This document shows positions 42,966-55,152 of a stretch of 64,000 bases of DNA, piece after piece. Below the pieces are notes generated by a model. That model was not told the origin of the DNA. It ran no database searches and saw only the letters and a program-made list of their open reading frames with translations. The first letter of the stretch is position 1, and each line of letters begins with the position of its first letter. This DNA comes from Malaya genurostris (taxonomy: Eukaryota; Arthropoda; Insecta; Diptera; Culicidae), in contig NC_080571.1 of assembly GCF_030247185.1 (NCBI RefSeq), positions 45,797,002-45,861,001 of the forward strand. Direction: 5' to 3'. The position numbers and the translations under genes were made by a program.

Positions 42966-44200
42966 AAGTTTGCAACAATTGGTTGCGGATTAGAGATGGT
43001 CTGTAATGAAAAATAATAAACTCGAACCCAATCCGTACTCAATAAAAAATAAAAAAAACGTGCTTAATCCACCTAGCAGTGAGGTGATACCTTTTTTTTC
43101 AATCCGCATGTTTTTTTTTTTTTTTTTGCATGAATATTCTTCGGTGTTTTTTGGTTCTCATGACATTATTTTAATGACTGTGGTTTTGTGGTTTTAGGTT
43201 CCAATTTAGAGTTATTCGACATTATTTACGGTACTTTCAGAGCCAGTATTCAGGAACCAGCATAACCCGAAACGATTCGTATGGTCATGAATTTATATGA
43301 CGAATGAATTGAAATAGTTTTGAGCCCAACTATGAAGCTTTTTCGGTACTGTCATCGTCTATATCGGTTTGAATTTTAAAAACTCATTACCCTGTAATTC
43401 TAGAATCGGAGTTCACATTCGAATAAAATTCACCAATTTTTTATGAGACCATGCCTTTTAATTTGTCATAACCATTCAACATAACCTGTTACGCACTGAC
43501 GAATCGAAGACGAAACATAAAGTGTTTGCTATTTGCAGAGCACTTTTTTGTTTTGCACCGAAATGCAATATCTTAGCTAACGTGCCGAACGAAAACAAAT
43601 GTTCGATTAATGCTGGTCGATTCTGTGACAAATTCAACATATTCAGATATTCTATACCTTCTTCCCATTTGCTGACGAGTTTTGATTTTTGCATTTAAAA
43701 AATCTCTTGTTCTGAACCTATTAAGGAATTGAATCTTCGATTTCCCTAAATCCCGCTGCAAGTTTGGCACCGACCAAAATGTATCAGTAACAATCTGGTC
43801 TAGAAAATACGGCAGATGGGGAAAAGAAATTTCTTATTCACTATTATTCAAACATGGCCGAGCGTTGTTCAGATGAAAAATTACGTACCTGATCTCATTG
43901 CACGGCAGACAGTTTCGAATAAGTCAGCAACATTGAAATCCCGCCGTTTGTTTTGGATAAATATAGACATTAAAACTCAGTTCGTAGTCTGTTCTGAATT
44001 TTTTATTGGTGAAAGTTCGAAGCCATGTACTTTAAGGTTTTATGTTATTACTCTTGGCGTAGACGTTGATCTAGATCAATATAATGCGGTAAGATGTTTT
44101 AGGAGTTCTGAGAACACTTTCATTCGGGAGTTCATACTTGGATCCGGACTGAACTTAATAATAAATTATTGATAATTTCCCGCAGCTGTACTGGTTATCG
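42966..44200. other. AT-rich DNA, nothing recognised
   Basis: A T run at about 43,110-43,127 and short open frames on both strands (43,476-43,770 minus, 43,816-44,172 plus) are present. None has a motif I can place. Traces of the dispersed phrase 'ggaaccagcataacccgaaacgattcg' type occur near 43,255. Confidence 0.35.
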
Positions 44201-45530
44201 GATCGTATTTTCCGTATCAATTTATGTGCCGAATAATAATTTGATTGCGGGAACTCTCAGCTGCCCTCTCAACGAAGCAGCCGGCGAAAATGATTACGAA
44301 AAAAGCTTTCGATCAGTGCTTGCGCGAATACTAATTACGGATTCATACGGTAACTGTTCGCAAACTCTGTTATTATTCCACTTGAACCCGTTCGTTTCCG
44401 CACTTTCAAAACCGTCCCGGTTGTCAACGACTCGATTTCCAGTTTGTGTATCATCTCCCATTTGCATCCATTTCATAATGTTTGCCTCCCCGCCCTAACC
44501 CCAAGGCCAAGCGTGGCCCCCAACCCAACACCCAACAAACAGCCCGACAAACGACAAGCGTTCTAATTTGTACGGTTAATTTCACTTTTCTCGCTTCGCT
44601 TGTCGAAACTCGCGTTATTCGTACAGGAAATTTGCATATCATCATACCCCGATAGCACTGGCATGAAGGAAAAGGCAGAACCCGGCAGGAAGGGATAATT
44701 CAGGATCGGCTTCCTACGCGCCAAAGACTCGATTTGCTACACGGTGGTCCCACAAAACCCGTGAAGTACTAGCATACCACGTAGCAACCCAGCCACCCAC
44801 CGGAATTTCGCAGAGCACCGGGAGCGGAAATGTTCCGCACGGGTTTCGCACATACACTGACAACAAACCGATGGCACCCACCCACCACCACCGACTGGCA
44901 GGAACGTTGTTACCCACTTCGAACATTGTGTCCCCTGTTTTTTGGATACAAACAAGCGCCACCCGACGATCCTCCCCTATCTCTTTCTCTGTCTCTCTCT
45001 CTGCCGACCGAGACAAGCTTTCTGTCTGGGGTGGGGGGTCTCCGAGAACGATTAAATATTCAAAGCTGGTTGTTTGGCTCCGTTCCGCACATTTAATTCC
45101 CTTAACGCTGATGTGTACATTGGCAGCCAGTGCACGCAAACAACGCTTCCGAAAAAGGGGTCCGAGAAAACTGCTACTCTTTTCGCTGACCTGCCACCTA
45201 TGATGTTATGATTATGCGGCGGCTGTCCAAGAGGGGACCGGTGGTTTTTCAAGCGTTTGACGTCGGCACTAGGCAAATTGGGTTTTTTTCCGGTGTGTCC
45301 CCGAAAGCTTTTCGTTTATTATTTCAGGTAACCAAAGGTTGCTACCGGGCAGACCCTGGTTGGAGATTGAGCCTTCCTTTTTTTAGGGGGAGTGAATTTC
45401 AACTAGCAAATAAAAATGTTTTTTTTTTGTTTCAGTTTCAGAGCCTATCAACCGGATTGTTTCGGATGTATCGATTTAAACTCCCCGATGAGAATCATTT
45501 CAGTTTGAAATAAATTTGAAAATAATATTT
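44201..45530. other. Low-copy GC-richer block, no supported gene
   Basis: Mixed-composition DNA with a (CT)n stretch at about 44,980-45,002. Overlapping frames at 44,714-45,203 on both strands contain no domain. Candidate host regulatory or intronic sequence. Confidence 0.4.
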
Positions 45531-46984
45531 CTTTGTTTGGTAATTGGTGCAAAATAGTTTTAAAAAATTAAATGAGAGCAAAACTGCTACAGTGGCCCTA
45601 CTTTCAAAAATAAATATTTATTTGATCACGTTGACATCGTTGCTGTGAGAGTGAAACATATTTTCAGCTTTCAACATAAAGGCGTAAGAATATTATAGCA
45701 GTTTTTAATCAGTTTTAGTAAAAATTTGCAAAATTTGTATAATCAAATTGCAACTATGTTGCAACAAAAGGAAAACATGTTTGACGCTTCAAATGCATTT
45801 CTAATTCTAGCTTGAAATCTTGGATTCCAACTGGAAAGTGCTGCAAAATAATAATGTAACACATTGTCAACATCTTTGAAACATTTATGCTGCACATGGA
45901 GTGTAACTTTTAATCAACTCTATAAATTATAAATTTGTAAAAATTGTCTTTGCTATCATATAGAAGCTAATCTGTTTTTCAATTTGAAATTTTTGGTTTT
46001 AATTTACAATACTAATGAAAACGAAGTACATCCGAAAACCTTTTTTGTTGACGTTTGTTACGGTTTTTGGAAACACGTTTGTAACAATTTTCGATGAATT
46101 TCATCCCATATTTGTTGAAAATCATCCGTACTAGAGATGTTAGGACTTTGGGTGTTTTAACCGGGTTTGAAGAATAAACAAATTGCAGGTAAAAATTTAT
46201 GTTGTTTTAGAGGGCATCGGTAAAAAACGTTGCCTGCAGAAATTTGATTTTTATTACTGAAAGCCTGACCTGAAAACGGAAACGAATCAAACATGTTCAG
46301 ATTAGGTTCGGATGGAGTCTTTCATTTTTTGCTGAGTACGTGCTGGGTTCGAGTTTAATATTTTTCATATCAAATCTTTTCATCAAGAATTCTGAAACAA
46401 AAATTAAACATTCGCAACATTGGTGGATCTTTTATGTAGTTCAACGCAAATCACTTTTTATTAGATCAAATTTGTCACGAAGTTACTGAAAATTATAAAA
46501 TTTTTGAGTCACAAAATCAAAATGCTGCGACAACAATGCAACATACGCAAATTTTTCTTTGTTGTAACATATTTACTAAAACTTTGTGATGTATTGAAAT
46601 GTACCTATTTTGTTTTTTTAAAAATCTGTACAGCCTTTGCTGAAAACAATGCCGGTAACAAAAATTAAACATATATGTAACATTCGTGGTACAATTTGCT
46701 ACATATTCAACAAATTAAAATTCGTTTTTCGAAACTTTGATAAAGGTCAATCCAATTTGGCATTTCTAAATTGCAACGATGTGGTAATTACAAACGGATT
46801 TCTTTTACCACAAATATGCAGCATAGTTACATAGAACCGAAGTTCAAGAAACATTTGTAACAAATTTATTAGTCATTTGTATCGAATTGCTAACATAAAG
46901 ACTTCACTCCAAAAAGTTGCAACGGGTAAAAATGTCCTCCATAAATTCGTATTAGGTTAAATATTTTTGAAACTCTCAGGGGGA
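45531..46984. repeat. AT-rich repeats with TGTAACA/GCAACA words
   Basis: The stretch is dense in TTGTAACA and TTGCAAC words. The segment 46,385-46,610 is the antiparallel copy of 42,715-42,965. A second related block with AACAAAAATTAAAC starts near 46,656. No gene is visible. Confidence 0.5.
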
Positions 46985-47640
46985 AAATGAATACATATTT
47001 GCCATGTTCTTGAAATATTGGTTTGTTCTACCTCTTCTCCTAGGGCCTATGCTCGCATCTTGGACTTACCACTACTCATCAAATCGTGAACAACGCTTGA
47101 ACAATATGTCCTACTTCCTTCAACACCTTGTCGTTTTTGGAGACCTTTTCTGTTTTCTGGAGCTTTTCCAGACTTTTTTATATTCGGTGGATCTACATAA
47201 TGGCACGTTGCCAAACCACCCAAAACAGAGTGTCTTCTTCGTGGGACCAATGAAAGAACAGCAGGCGCTTCTGGAGGCATTCTTCTGCAAATAATTTGGC
47301 CGTTGATGGTGCCGGTCGTTATGTACGGCTTGCTGAATTCGTCAGAACTACAGATCGCCATGAAGTCCGACCCACTTTATTGTTTGCTGGGCGAACCAGA
47401 GGGATGAATTGGCCACGTCCCGAATCGAAAGGTTCAGATTGCGCTTGAAGTACCTAACCTTCCTTGCGTTCACGGAGTTGCATCTGGTTCTCCTTGAACG
47501 ATATTACCGGTCGAAATATCTATTCTCAACTGTTTCGCGATTCAACTGTGGGACTGACATTTCAAGCTTGGAAGCCATCTGCGTAACCATTTGACCGAAT
47601 GCGACGAAATTTTTGATTACAGATTACTCTGAGGCTAAAC
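46985..47640 (-). pseudogene. DD37E-like Tc1 transposase remnant
   Basis: On the minus strand the recognisable pieces are AICSSDEFSKPYITTGTING (the conserved core before the second D), GLATCHYVD at the second catalytic position (the aspartate of the family motif DLATCHY is replaced by G) and a C-terminal SSVVHDLMSSGKSKMRA. Upstream (47,361-47,640) degenerate sequence in broken frames resembles the linker after the helix-turn-helix. The order and spacing fit a Tc1-like transposase related to the element at 59,720, but frameshifts and the altered acidic residue make it a pseudogene. Confidence 0.6.
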
Positions 47641-47759
47641 TCGCAAAACAAAATGCTTGCAAGACGTTTCTAAAACGGGAAAGAGGAACCCTTAGAATTT
47701 TGAAAAATTCGTGTGTTTAAAATTCAAGAACAAGAGCATACACCGGGCCAAAAATGAAA

Positions 47760-49200
47760 CTATTGGAAACATTTCATCGAAGGTTTGTCAAGAGAAACCT
47801 CAATTAGCACTCTTTGGAACACGATCAGACAGATGAGGAATCGTAACTTAGGAAATGAGAGTGAGGAATACTCGACCCGATGGATATTTGACATTGTTAG
47901 GAAAGTTTGCCCAAATTCTGTTCCTACGCAGAGCATTATTCGGGAATCTCCTTCAAATAATGGTTGCAATGATAGCCCCTATTTCAATGATGGAATTTTC
48001 TATAGTACTCTTGTCTTGTAACAATAACGCTCCTGGGTTGGACAGATTTAAATTCAACTTGGTGCAGAAGCTGCCCGACCTCGCAAAAAAACATTTGTTG
48101 GAATTGTTCAAGTTCCTTGAGCAAAATATTGTTCCAGCTGACTGGAGGCACTTGAAAGTTATCGCTATTCAAAAGCCGGGGAAACCAGCTTCCAATCACA
48201 ACTCATATAGACCCATTGTAATGTTGTCCTGCATCAGAAAATTCTTCGAAAAAATTATTCTTCGACACTTGGGTGGAGACGAACGGCTTGTTGTCAGATA
48301 CTCAGTTTGGTTTCCGTAGAAATAAAGAGACGAATGATTGCCTTGCATTGCTTTCGTCTGAAATCCAAATTTCCTTTGCTCAAAAACAACAAATGGCATC
48401 TGTATTTCTAGACATAAAAGCAGCATTTGATTCAGTTTTCATTGATGTTCTTCCAGACGAGCTCCACCAACGAGTTGAAGAGGCGACAGGTTTCGGAATG
48501 TTCAACAATAATGTTTTGGCCTCATTTAGGCTTTAAGAAACTGCATCTGTTTATATAGCAGAGCTAGTAGCAGGTAATTATAGCTTAATCACTATAGTTT
48601 GGTTCCCGGCTCATTGCTTCATTCCAGGCAATGAAAGAGCCGATATTTTAGCAAAACGTGGTGCTATTGATGGTGAAATTAATGAGAGACCGATTGCTTT
48701 CAACGAATTCTTGCCAGCTGGCAAGCTTCTTGGGATAAAGATGATCTGGATCGGTGGTGCACACAATTATTCCTAAAATATCGACAAAGGCATGGTTCAG
48801 GGGGCTGGATGTGAGTAGGGACTTTAATCGTGTGATATCCAGACTCGTGTCCAATTACTACACGTTAGATACCCATCTCCTTTGAATAGGACTTTCCGAG
48901 ACTAATCATTGTGCTTGTGGTGAAGGTTATCGGGATATTGATCATGTCATTTGGACTTGCGTGGAATATCGTGATGTCAGGTCTCAACTAGTAAATTCTT
49001 TGCGTACCCAAGGTAAACTATCCAACATCCCAGTTCGAGACATTCTTGCTTGTCGTGACCTTCCAATAGATGAAACTTCTTTATCATTTTATATAGACAA
49101 TAAAGAGACAAATGCGTGTCTCTGTTCACGCAAATTTACGTGCAAATACATGCAATATTGTGTGTAAAGTTCCATGACAAAAAATTCATTGGAATAAAAA
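47760..49200 (+). pseudogene. LINE ORF2 fragment with RT and RNase H pieces, internally deleted
   Basis: Plus-strand blocks in order: a linker region near 47,770-47,990, then LLSCNNNAPGLDRFKFNLVQ and PADWRHLKVIAIQKPGKPAS (RT fingers, about 48,010-48,190), then NSYRPIVMLSCIRKFFEKII, DTQFGFRRNKETNDCLALL and MASVFLDIKAAFDSV (about 48,290-48,440). A large deletion removes the YxDD core. It resumes near 48,565 with an RNase H end (TIVWFPAHCFIPGNERAD), then a C-terminal Cys/His region (HCACGEGYRDIDHVIWTC) near 48,915, ending at an A-rich tail near 49,195. Frameshifts lie near 47,990 and 48,280. The family is an RNase H-bearing mosquito LINE distinct from the one at 27.5-33.9 kb. A short fragment of it recurs near 58,785-58,850. 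Confidence 0.8.
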
Positions 49201-49213
49201 AAACAGAAATACT

Positions 49214-49290
49214 GATAGCGACCGCCGCGACTGGAACCGAGAATCATTGGATCACAAAGTACGTCTGTTAATCGGCTGAACCACAGAAGT
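49214..49290 (-). other. tRNA-like sequence, probable SINE head
   Basis: On the minus strand, TGGTTCAGCCGA matches box A with one mismatch and GGTTCCAGTCG is close to box B, at a tRNA-like distance of about 43 bp. The adjoining TGATCCAATGATTCTC is the spacer. No clean cloverleaf forms, so I take it as a decayed tRNA-derived SINE rather than a tRNA gene. Confidence 0.35.
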
Positions 49291-49316
49291 ACACATCTGG
49301 TTGGGTGGTAAACGGG

Positions 49317-49745
49317 GACATTAGAACAACATTTTGTATTTTTTCCGAGGAAAAATATTGAGAAATAAGTCGGTGTCCACTGTAGAAAGCGCGTTTAACG
49401 TTTTTTCTCTATAAAATCGAAGAAAACAATTTATTACTCTTGGGAGCTCGTAGGGTATAGCATTTTCAAAATATCATATTTATTCTTTTGTATTTAGTTT
49501 AAATGAAACATTTCAAGAATGTTTTGTGAAGTTTTTCAGTCATTCGAAGCAGAACTATTGGGCCTGTGCGCCGAGCTCTTACTTCTTCGCAATATGAGAT
49601 AAGCAAAGATAAAGGCCCATAACTGATTTGAAAATTTCACAGAATATTCTTCAAATGTTTCACTGTAAGAAAATGCAAAGAAAAAAATAAATGATTTTTC
49701 AAAAGTGTTAAACCCTACCCGCCCCTTAATAGTAAATGACAAAAT
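49317..49745. repeat. Dispersed repeat, copy 1 (partner at 61,875-62,645)
   Basis: Shares with 61,875-62,645 the words AAAATATTGAGAAATAAGTC, GAAACATTTCAAGAATGTTT, GGCCTGTGCG.CGAGCTCTT, AATTTCACAGAATATTCTT and CCGCCCCTTAATA in the same order. It is noncoding. The right boundary is the shared CCTTAAT. The left boundary is unclear. Confidence 0.65.
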
Positions 49746-51120
49746 ACCTAATATGATATTAACAAAATAAGAGGAATGTGGTTTATTAAATTGAAATCGT
49801 TATGACTATATTAGAATTATATCAGGATAAGAATTCTATATAAAAGTGATGCTATGGCGAAGAAAAACTTATGTAAACTGCCTTAAGAAATAAACATATC
49901 TATGGAAAAAAAGCCTTAGGCTCGTTAGAAATCTAGATTTGAACCATTGATCAACAATTCAAAGATCAAATAGCTGTAACTTCTGGTTTCGAAGATATAA
50001 TGTTATAAGTGACGTAACCGACAACACGCGTTTTCTCTATTTTTCTCGAAAAATGGCTGAGTCCGATTTTATCTAATCTTGTTTTAAAGCTGCTATTGGA
50101 CCATTAATCAAGTTTCAAGAACACATGGCTGTCACTTACGGATCCGGAGATATAATGGTATAAGTGACGTAACCGACTAACCGCTCATTTGTCATGGGCT
50201 ATACTTGCTCGAGGAAAACTATAATATTTTTGAGTAGTTTTCATAATAAATTACGTAATGCCTAATATGATATTCAAAAAAATAAAAGAAATGTGTTTTA
50301 TTAAATTCAAATCGTTGTGACTGTATTAGAATTATACTGCCCATACCTGCATATCAGTCCCATATGGAAAATCGGCAAGTCGAGAAAAAGACGATTAAAA
50401 TTTTATTTCCGAATTTTTTTATCTACTGTGTTACCTAAAGCTAAATCATGGTATTATTACATGAAATATCGGTAATACAACTTTGCTATTCTAATATTGC
50501 AGCAAATAAATGATTGAAATTTGCACTGAATGGGACTGACATGCGGGTACTTTGCATATGGGACAGACATGAGTTGATATTTTTTTCACATTTTACTGAA
50601 CAAACCCTCAACTTTTATCGCAAATTTCTGAGAGTATATTGAGGAAAGATTTCATTTCTCAAGCTAACTCAATATTGGCGAAAATCGATATGGGACTGAT
50701 ATGCGAGTATGGGCAGTATATTAGGATAAGAATTCTATGTAAAAGTAATACTACGGCGAAGAAACACTTATGTAAACTGCTTTACGAAATAAACGTATTT
50801 ATGGAAACAAAAGCTTAGGCTCGTTTGAAATCTACATATGGACCATTGATCAAAGATTTAAAGATAAAATGGCTATAATATATGGTTTCGAAGATATAAT
50901 GGTATAAGTGACGTAACCGCCAAAGCGCGTTTTTTAACTAATTTTCTCAGGAAATAACTGAGACCGATTTTATCTAATCTTGTTTGAAAGCTGCTATTGG
51001 ACCATTGATCAAGTTCCAAGAACACATGGCTGTCACTTACGGTTCCGGAGATATAATGGTATAAGTGACGTAACCGATTAACCACTCATTTTTCATGGGC
51101 CAAACTTACTCGAGGATAAC
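49746..51120. repeat. Tandem duplication of a ~0.5 kb dispersed repeat
   Basis: Unit 1 (about 49,746-50,240) and unit 2 (about 50,250-51,120, less its MITE) share CCTAATATGATATT, GTGACT.TATTAGAATTATA, AAACTTATGTAAACTGC, GATTTTATCTAATCTTGTTT and two GATATAATGGTATAAGTGAC phrases each. The family is the same as at 1-700 and 10.6-11.0 kb. Unit 2 alone carries the 380 bp MITE at 50,337-50,716. No gene is visible. Confidence 0.75.
50337..50716. mobile_element. 380 bp MITE with ~39 bp TIRs and a local empty site
   Basis: The ends read CTGCCCATACCTGCATATCA.. and the complement of ..TATGCGAGTATGGGCAG. TIR similarity extends for about 39 bp including CAGTCCCATAT. TA lies at 50,335-50,336 and 50,717-50,718. 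The sister repeat unit at about 49,812 reads TTAGAATTATATCAGGATAA without the insert, which confirms the boundaries and a TA duplication typical of Tc1/mariner-type MITEs. Confidence 0.85.
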
Positions 51121-51217
51121 TCAACGTATTTCGATAAATTTGGGTTTGTTTAAAAGCTGCAAAAGCGGGACATGTAACCGCATATGTGACGTAATCGCCA
51201 AACCCCAGTATTATGGA
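51121..51217. repeat. End of dispersed repeat
   Basis: Contains another CATATGTGACGTAATCGCC phrase near 51,181-51,199, belonging to the family of the neighbouring duplication. Confidence 0.45.
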
Positions 51218-52140
51218 TTGGGCCGAAATTTGTTTATTTATTTTGGGGAGCAGGGAAAAGCCCGGTAGAGATGAAATTTTCCAATCTTTCTCTCCAGCAT
51301 ACATAAACCCTGTTCATCTTTTGTATCGACAGATTACAATGATCAAACAGATACAATTAGGCTTAACACTAACAATTAAAACTAAACCTATAACCCTAAA
51401 ACTAGTTGATGACACCAAGCATTACAGGGCAGCAATGGTGTTTTTTCTTAAAAGGTCATAGAGAGAAGGGAAAAGTGGATAGGAAAATAGAAGATGAAAG
51501 TTGGTGGAGGGGGTGGTAAGTAAGCGTGGGCGAACGACGGGGTTAGAATCGGCAAGTATGTTAGATCTAATTAGTGATGGAAAAGATGGTAGAAAACGGA
51601 GAAAAAGAGGGCGAACGGGTTAGTTTTGACTAGATAATGTGATTAGTTTCCAATAGAGATAAATAAGATGGAGTTGCAAACAAATACTGTAATCCTAAAG
51701 CTAATCTGACAAGTGACTAACAAACTTAACATTAACATTGAACTAGATAAAATAGCTTGAAGTCGTCTGCGAAGTATACTTTGTGGCATTTCAATATCAA
51801 GTTGAGATTATTGAGGTAGAGTAAAAATAACAATGGTACTAGGTGACTGCCTTGAGGGACTCCAGAGTTGGCAGCGAAAGGTACTGTAATGAAGTCTCCG
51901 ATTTTCACTAACATTTTGCGTCAAATTAGATACGAAAGGAGTAAATTTAGCAAAGATCCACTTAAAATAAGTCTATTGAGTTTTGCTACTACTTGGTGGT
52001 TAATTTTGTCAAAGCCTGCAGAAAAATCAGCGTAGATTGCGTCAATCTGTAGGCGTGCTTGTTGAGATCGAATTCGGGAATTGCTCATAATTGGCCGAAA
52101 AAAGCGCCGTATCAAAATTCGAACAGCAGGTACCATCTGT
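51218..52140 (-). pseudogene. Jockey-like LINE, family B, minus copy, deleted
   Basis: Minus-strand RT pieces: IDAIYADFSAGFDKINHQVV (about 52,060-51,985), SGVPQGSHLVPLLFLLYLNN (about 51,865-51,805) and YFADDFKLFYLV, the catalytic FADD motif (about 51,780). The RT C-terminal half is missing. The sequence passes to a 3' untranslated region with ATCTCTACCGGGCTTTTCCC and a tail of AAATAAATAAACAAA at 51,218-51,236. The same 3' end occurs on the plus strand at 63,280-63,330, so the two copies are one family in opposite orientation. The 5' end is truncated near 52,140. Confidence 0.8.
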
Positions 52141-54060
52141 ACATTATACGCATCTATTTCAATAAGCCGATATTTATGCTGACTAATGGGTAAACAACAA
52201 AGCTCTGATCACTGATAGTAGTAACCGATTCGAACAGCACACTTTTTCCACACACGATGCTAAATGGCCGGCTAATAGCATAAACAAACAACTCAATAAA
52301 CTCATCAAACCATTTGGTCCCAGATTAGATTAGATTATTCATTTTCTCCGTGCTTCGTAAATCATCATTCGGGTTTGCAAATTTCGTTGCGTGTGTCACC
52401 CTCACCGAGCATTTCATGCGGTCCGGTCCACTGTTGGCAGTGGTGTAAAAATAAATTTTCTCGCAGATGGCATGTGCTGAACGGGGAAACCCCACCGCGT
52501 GTGACTTGACACATGTTGCGATGCTCCGCCGTCATTAACAATGCCCACACCCTCCGGACTGCCTGATTGTTGTCGTTCCGTGCTGTGGGGGAAAATAAAT
52601 TAATTTTATTGGGTATTGTTTCTTTCGACTCTCGCGCTTCAATTTGCTCTTTTTTTCTCCATGCGATAATCTTCGAACGCGATGGCAAATGGCAATACTT
52701 AATTACTTCATTTACTGACGTGCTTGCTTGCGAGTTTACCGAGAATTTACCAAAGAGAACTGTGACTACTGCTTCAGCGTTTTCCGGTTGATATATTTCT
52801 GTTCTGTACGTAGGGGAAGTTGCTGATTGTCGAAAGCAGATAAAATCATCGCAAAGGAATCGAAGTCGACTCAAAGACAGTTCATGTGGAAACACAATAA
52901 CGAAATGGCGAACACCAACGCAACGCCATAATACCTAGACTAATCTCGATGAGACAACAATAGCCAGTCTGGAAGCGATGGATCATGGCATCAAATTTCC
53001 GATGCTTCGAACTGCCATCCTGAACGCGAAAGCCGATCTACATGCAGTCTGTACCTTCACCTTTCTTTCGAATACTACCGCCGCCACCGCCGCCGCCGGT
53101 GCCACCTCCACGTAATTTTCTGTACCCAAAACAACCAACCAATCAACCTACCTATAGTCTGGTCCCATGCTGTTTACACTGGGCAAACATACTACATGTT
53201 GGTGCAAATATTTCGCAAATTCAACCCATCATCATTATCAATAATAAACATTCGTTTGCCGTCACCATCGTCATTACCGTCCCCCCAATCTACCCCATTG
53301 CCGCTTACCTGCACGGGTGCCGGGTGCGGTCAGACCGCAACCGACCGTGCCCGGGCCAATCGGTGACGGTCGAGAACCGGTAATCATCGGTATTAGTATA
53401 GTTAGCTCACAAATTACACATAACGGGGCGAAAATGTACAACCCGGAGGAGTAGCAGCGGCTGCTCCCTCCTCAACTTCCCCCCACCCCCCGCGCGGCAC
53501 TTTATTTTTACCGGCGCTCAAGTGCCGATCGGGTGGCATATGACGTTGGGTCGCTGAGACGGAAAGTGTTTATTTCGCTAATTTGTACCATTATCGAATG
53601 TTTGGATACGCTACAAAACCCAATAATGCACTGCACTATGTGAGTGTTTGGGAGGGGGGAGTGAGGGGAGGCGAATGCCAGTTCATCAATATACATATAA
53701 ACTGTATGCAATCGTTTGGGTTTTGCGATGTTTGTGATAATGTTTTTTACCGGGGAGGATTGGTCCCGGGATGAAAGGATGAAAACAACTGGATTTGGTT
53801 ACGAAACGTTGTAGTTAGCTGTAGTGGAAAATGTTCGCTACTGCCATCAATTATTGATCAATCGATGATGGTCTACAGTTTTGTGGAGATTGACGACATG
53901 CACTGGGTCTGGTCTCCGTGGGATGGAAATTGCGCGGCAATGCAATTGTGGACATGAACCATGTTTCAAATCCCTGTGTTTGTTAGAACAAATAAACTCT
54001 CGGCACTTACGTAAACGAAACAACTGTAATGTTTCGGTCTGATTGGTTTTGGTTGAGCCA
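52141..54060. other. Low-copy block, no supported gene
   Basis: Mixed-composition unique DNA, GC-rich around 53,280-53,560, with a short CCG run near 53,080-53,098. Frames at 52,365-52,895 (minus), 53,042-53,383 (plus, proline-rich from the CCG run) and 53,508-53,711 (minus) have no recognisable domains. Likely host intronic or regulatory DNA. Confidence 0.4.
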
Positions 54061-54294
54061 ACATGGCGGGAGTTAGGTTATGAACTTAGCGAAGTTATAA
54101 AAAAAATGAAAAATAAACTGAGCAACAAATTCAAAATTACCGTAACTAATTAGCAACTCATTAGCAACAAACTATCCATTAGGTTTCGATTTGCTTTCGA
54201 GCTTATTCAGGAGAAGTGTTTCGTTGATTTTATATGAACTTAGTACAGTACTTAAAACAACCAAAAAAATTAAGCAACGAATTCAAAACTACCG
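54061..54294. repeat. Short direct repeat that is the target of the nested element
   Basis: The phrase GCAACAAATTCAAAATTACC GTAACTAATTAGCAAC (54,123-54,158) is repeated near 54,274. The second copy is split after AACTACCG and continues at 58,651 with CTACCGTAACTAATTATC. This gives an intact reference for the insertion site of the outer element. Confidence 0.65.
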
Positions 54295-55152
54295 CAGGGT
54301 GGCAAGTGAATTGCCAATTTCAATTTCCCAGTTTTTTCCCGGTTTTCCCGGTGCGCGAGACAAAAAATTCCCGGTTTTTTTAACAGGCTCAAATCGCCTA
54401 TGTTCAGTATTTTTTTTTTTTGAATATTTCTAGAAAGCCCATATCCAAATGAACATCGAGAGTTGAGAAATGAAGTATTTTTTGGGTATCTTGATTTAGA
54501 AATAGAAAATATTCATTATGCCAAGTGCACATAACAATGGCAAGAAGTCTTACTTGGCTTTCTCATATAGATAAGTTATGAAATCACTGTGAAAACCGAT
54601 TTTGGAACCAAGGCCCGGAGGACTGAGTGTCATATACCATTCGAATCAGTTCGTCAAGATGTAACGTGCGATCAATTTTCTCAGAGATGGCTGAATCGAT
54701 TTTCCGAACTATTCAGTCCTTTGTAAGACTACCACTAAATAAGTCTTATATAGGCTATCTGAAAATCAGTAGTTATTGAGACTCTTAGGATTCAAACTAG
54801 GAGTGTATTCTAGAGATGGGCAATCGCTCAAAACTTGATAGTTCTACCGAAAAAAATAGTTCTGTTGAACCGTTCTTTTTGATTTCGTTCTTCTGAAAGT
54901 TTGTATGTTCCTTCGAAAATAATATGAAAGATTCAGATTCAATAATAGTGAGTAGTTCAATTGAAACTGAATGTGGAACACATTGACGATCACCCTACTG
55001 CAGTAAACTTCACACTCTGACACACACAACGTTCCCTGGCGTACCTAACGAGCAGCATTCAGTTCGTCACTCTTCACACTTCCAATCGAAGCTCAGTTTC
55101 ACCACCGTCAGTTAATCTCTCGAAGTAACAAAATATCTCTTTCAATAGTGGT

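Noticed and set aside
53042..53383. Proline-rich plus-strand frame
   Set aside because: Driven by a CCG run. The rest of the frame has no recognisable motif or splice support.
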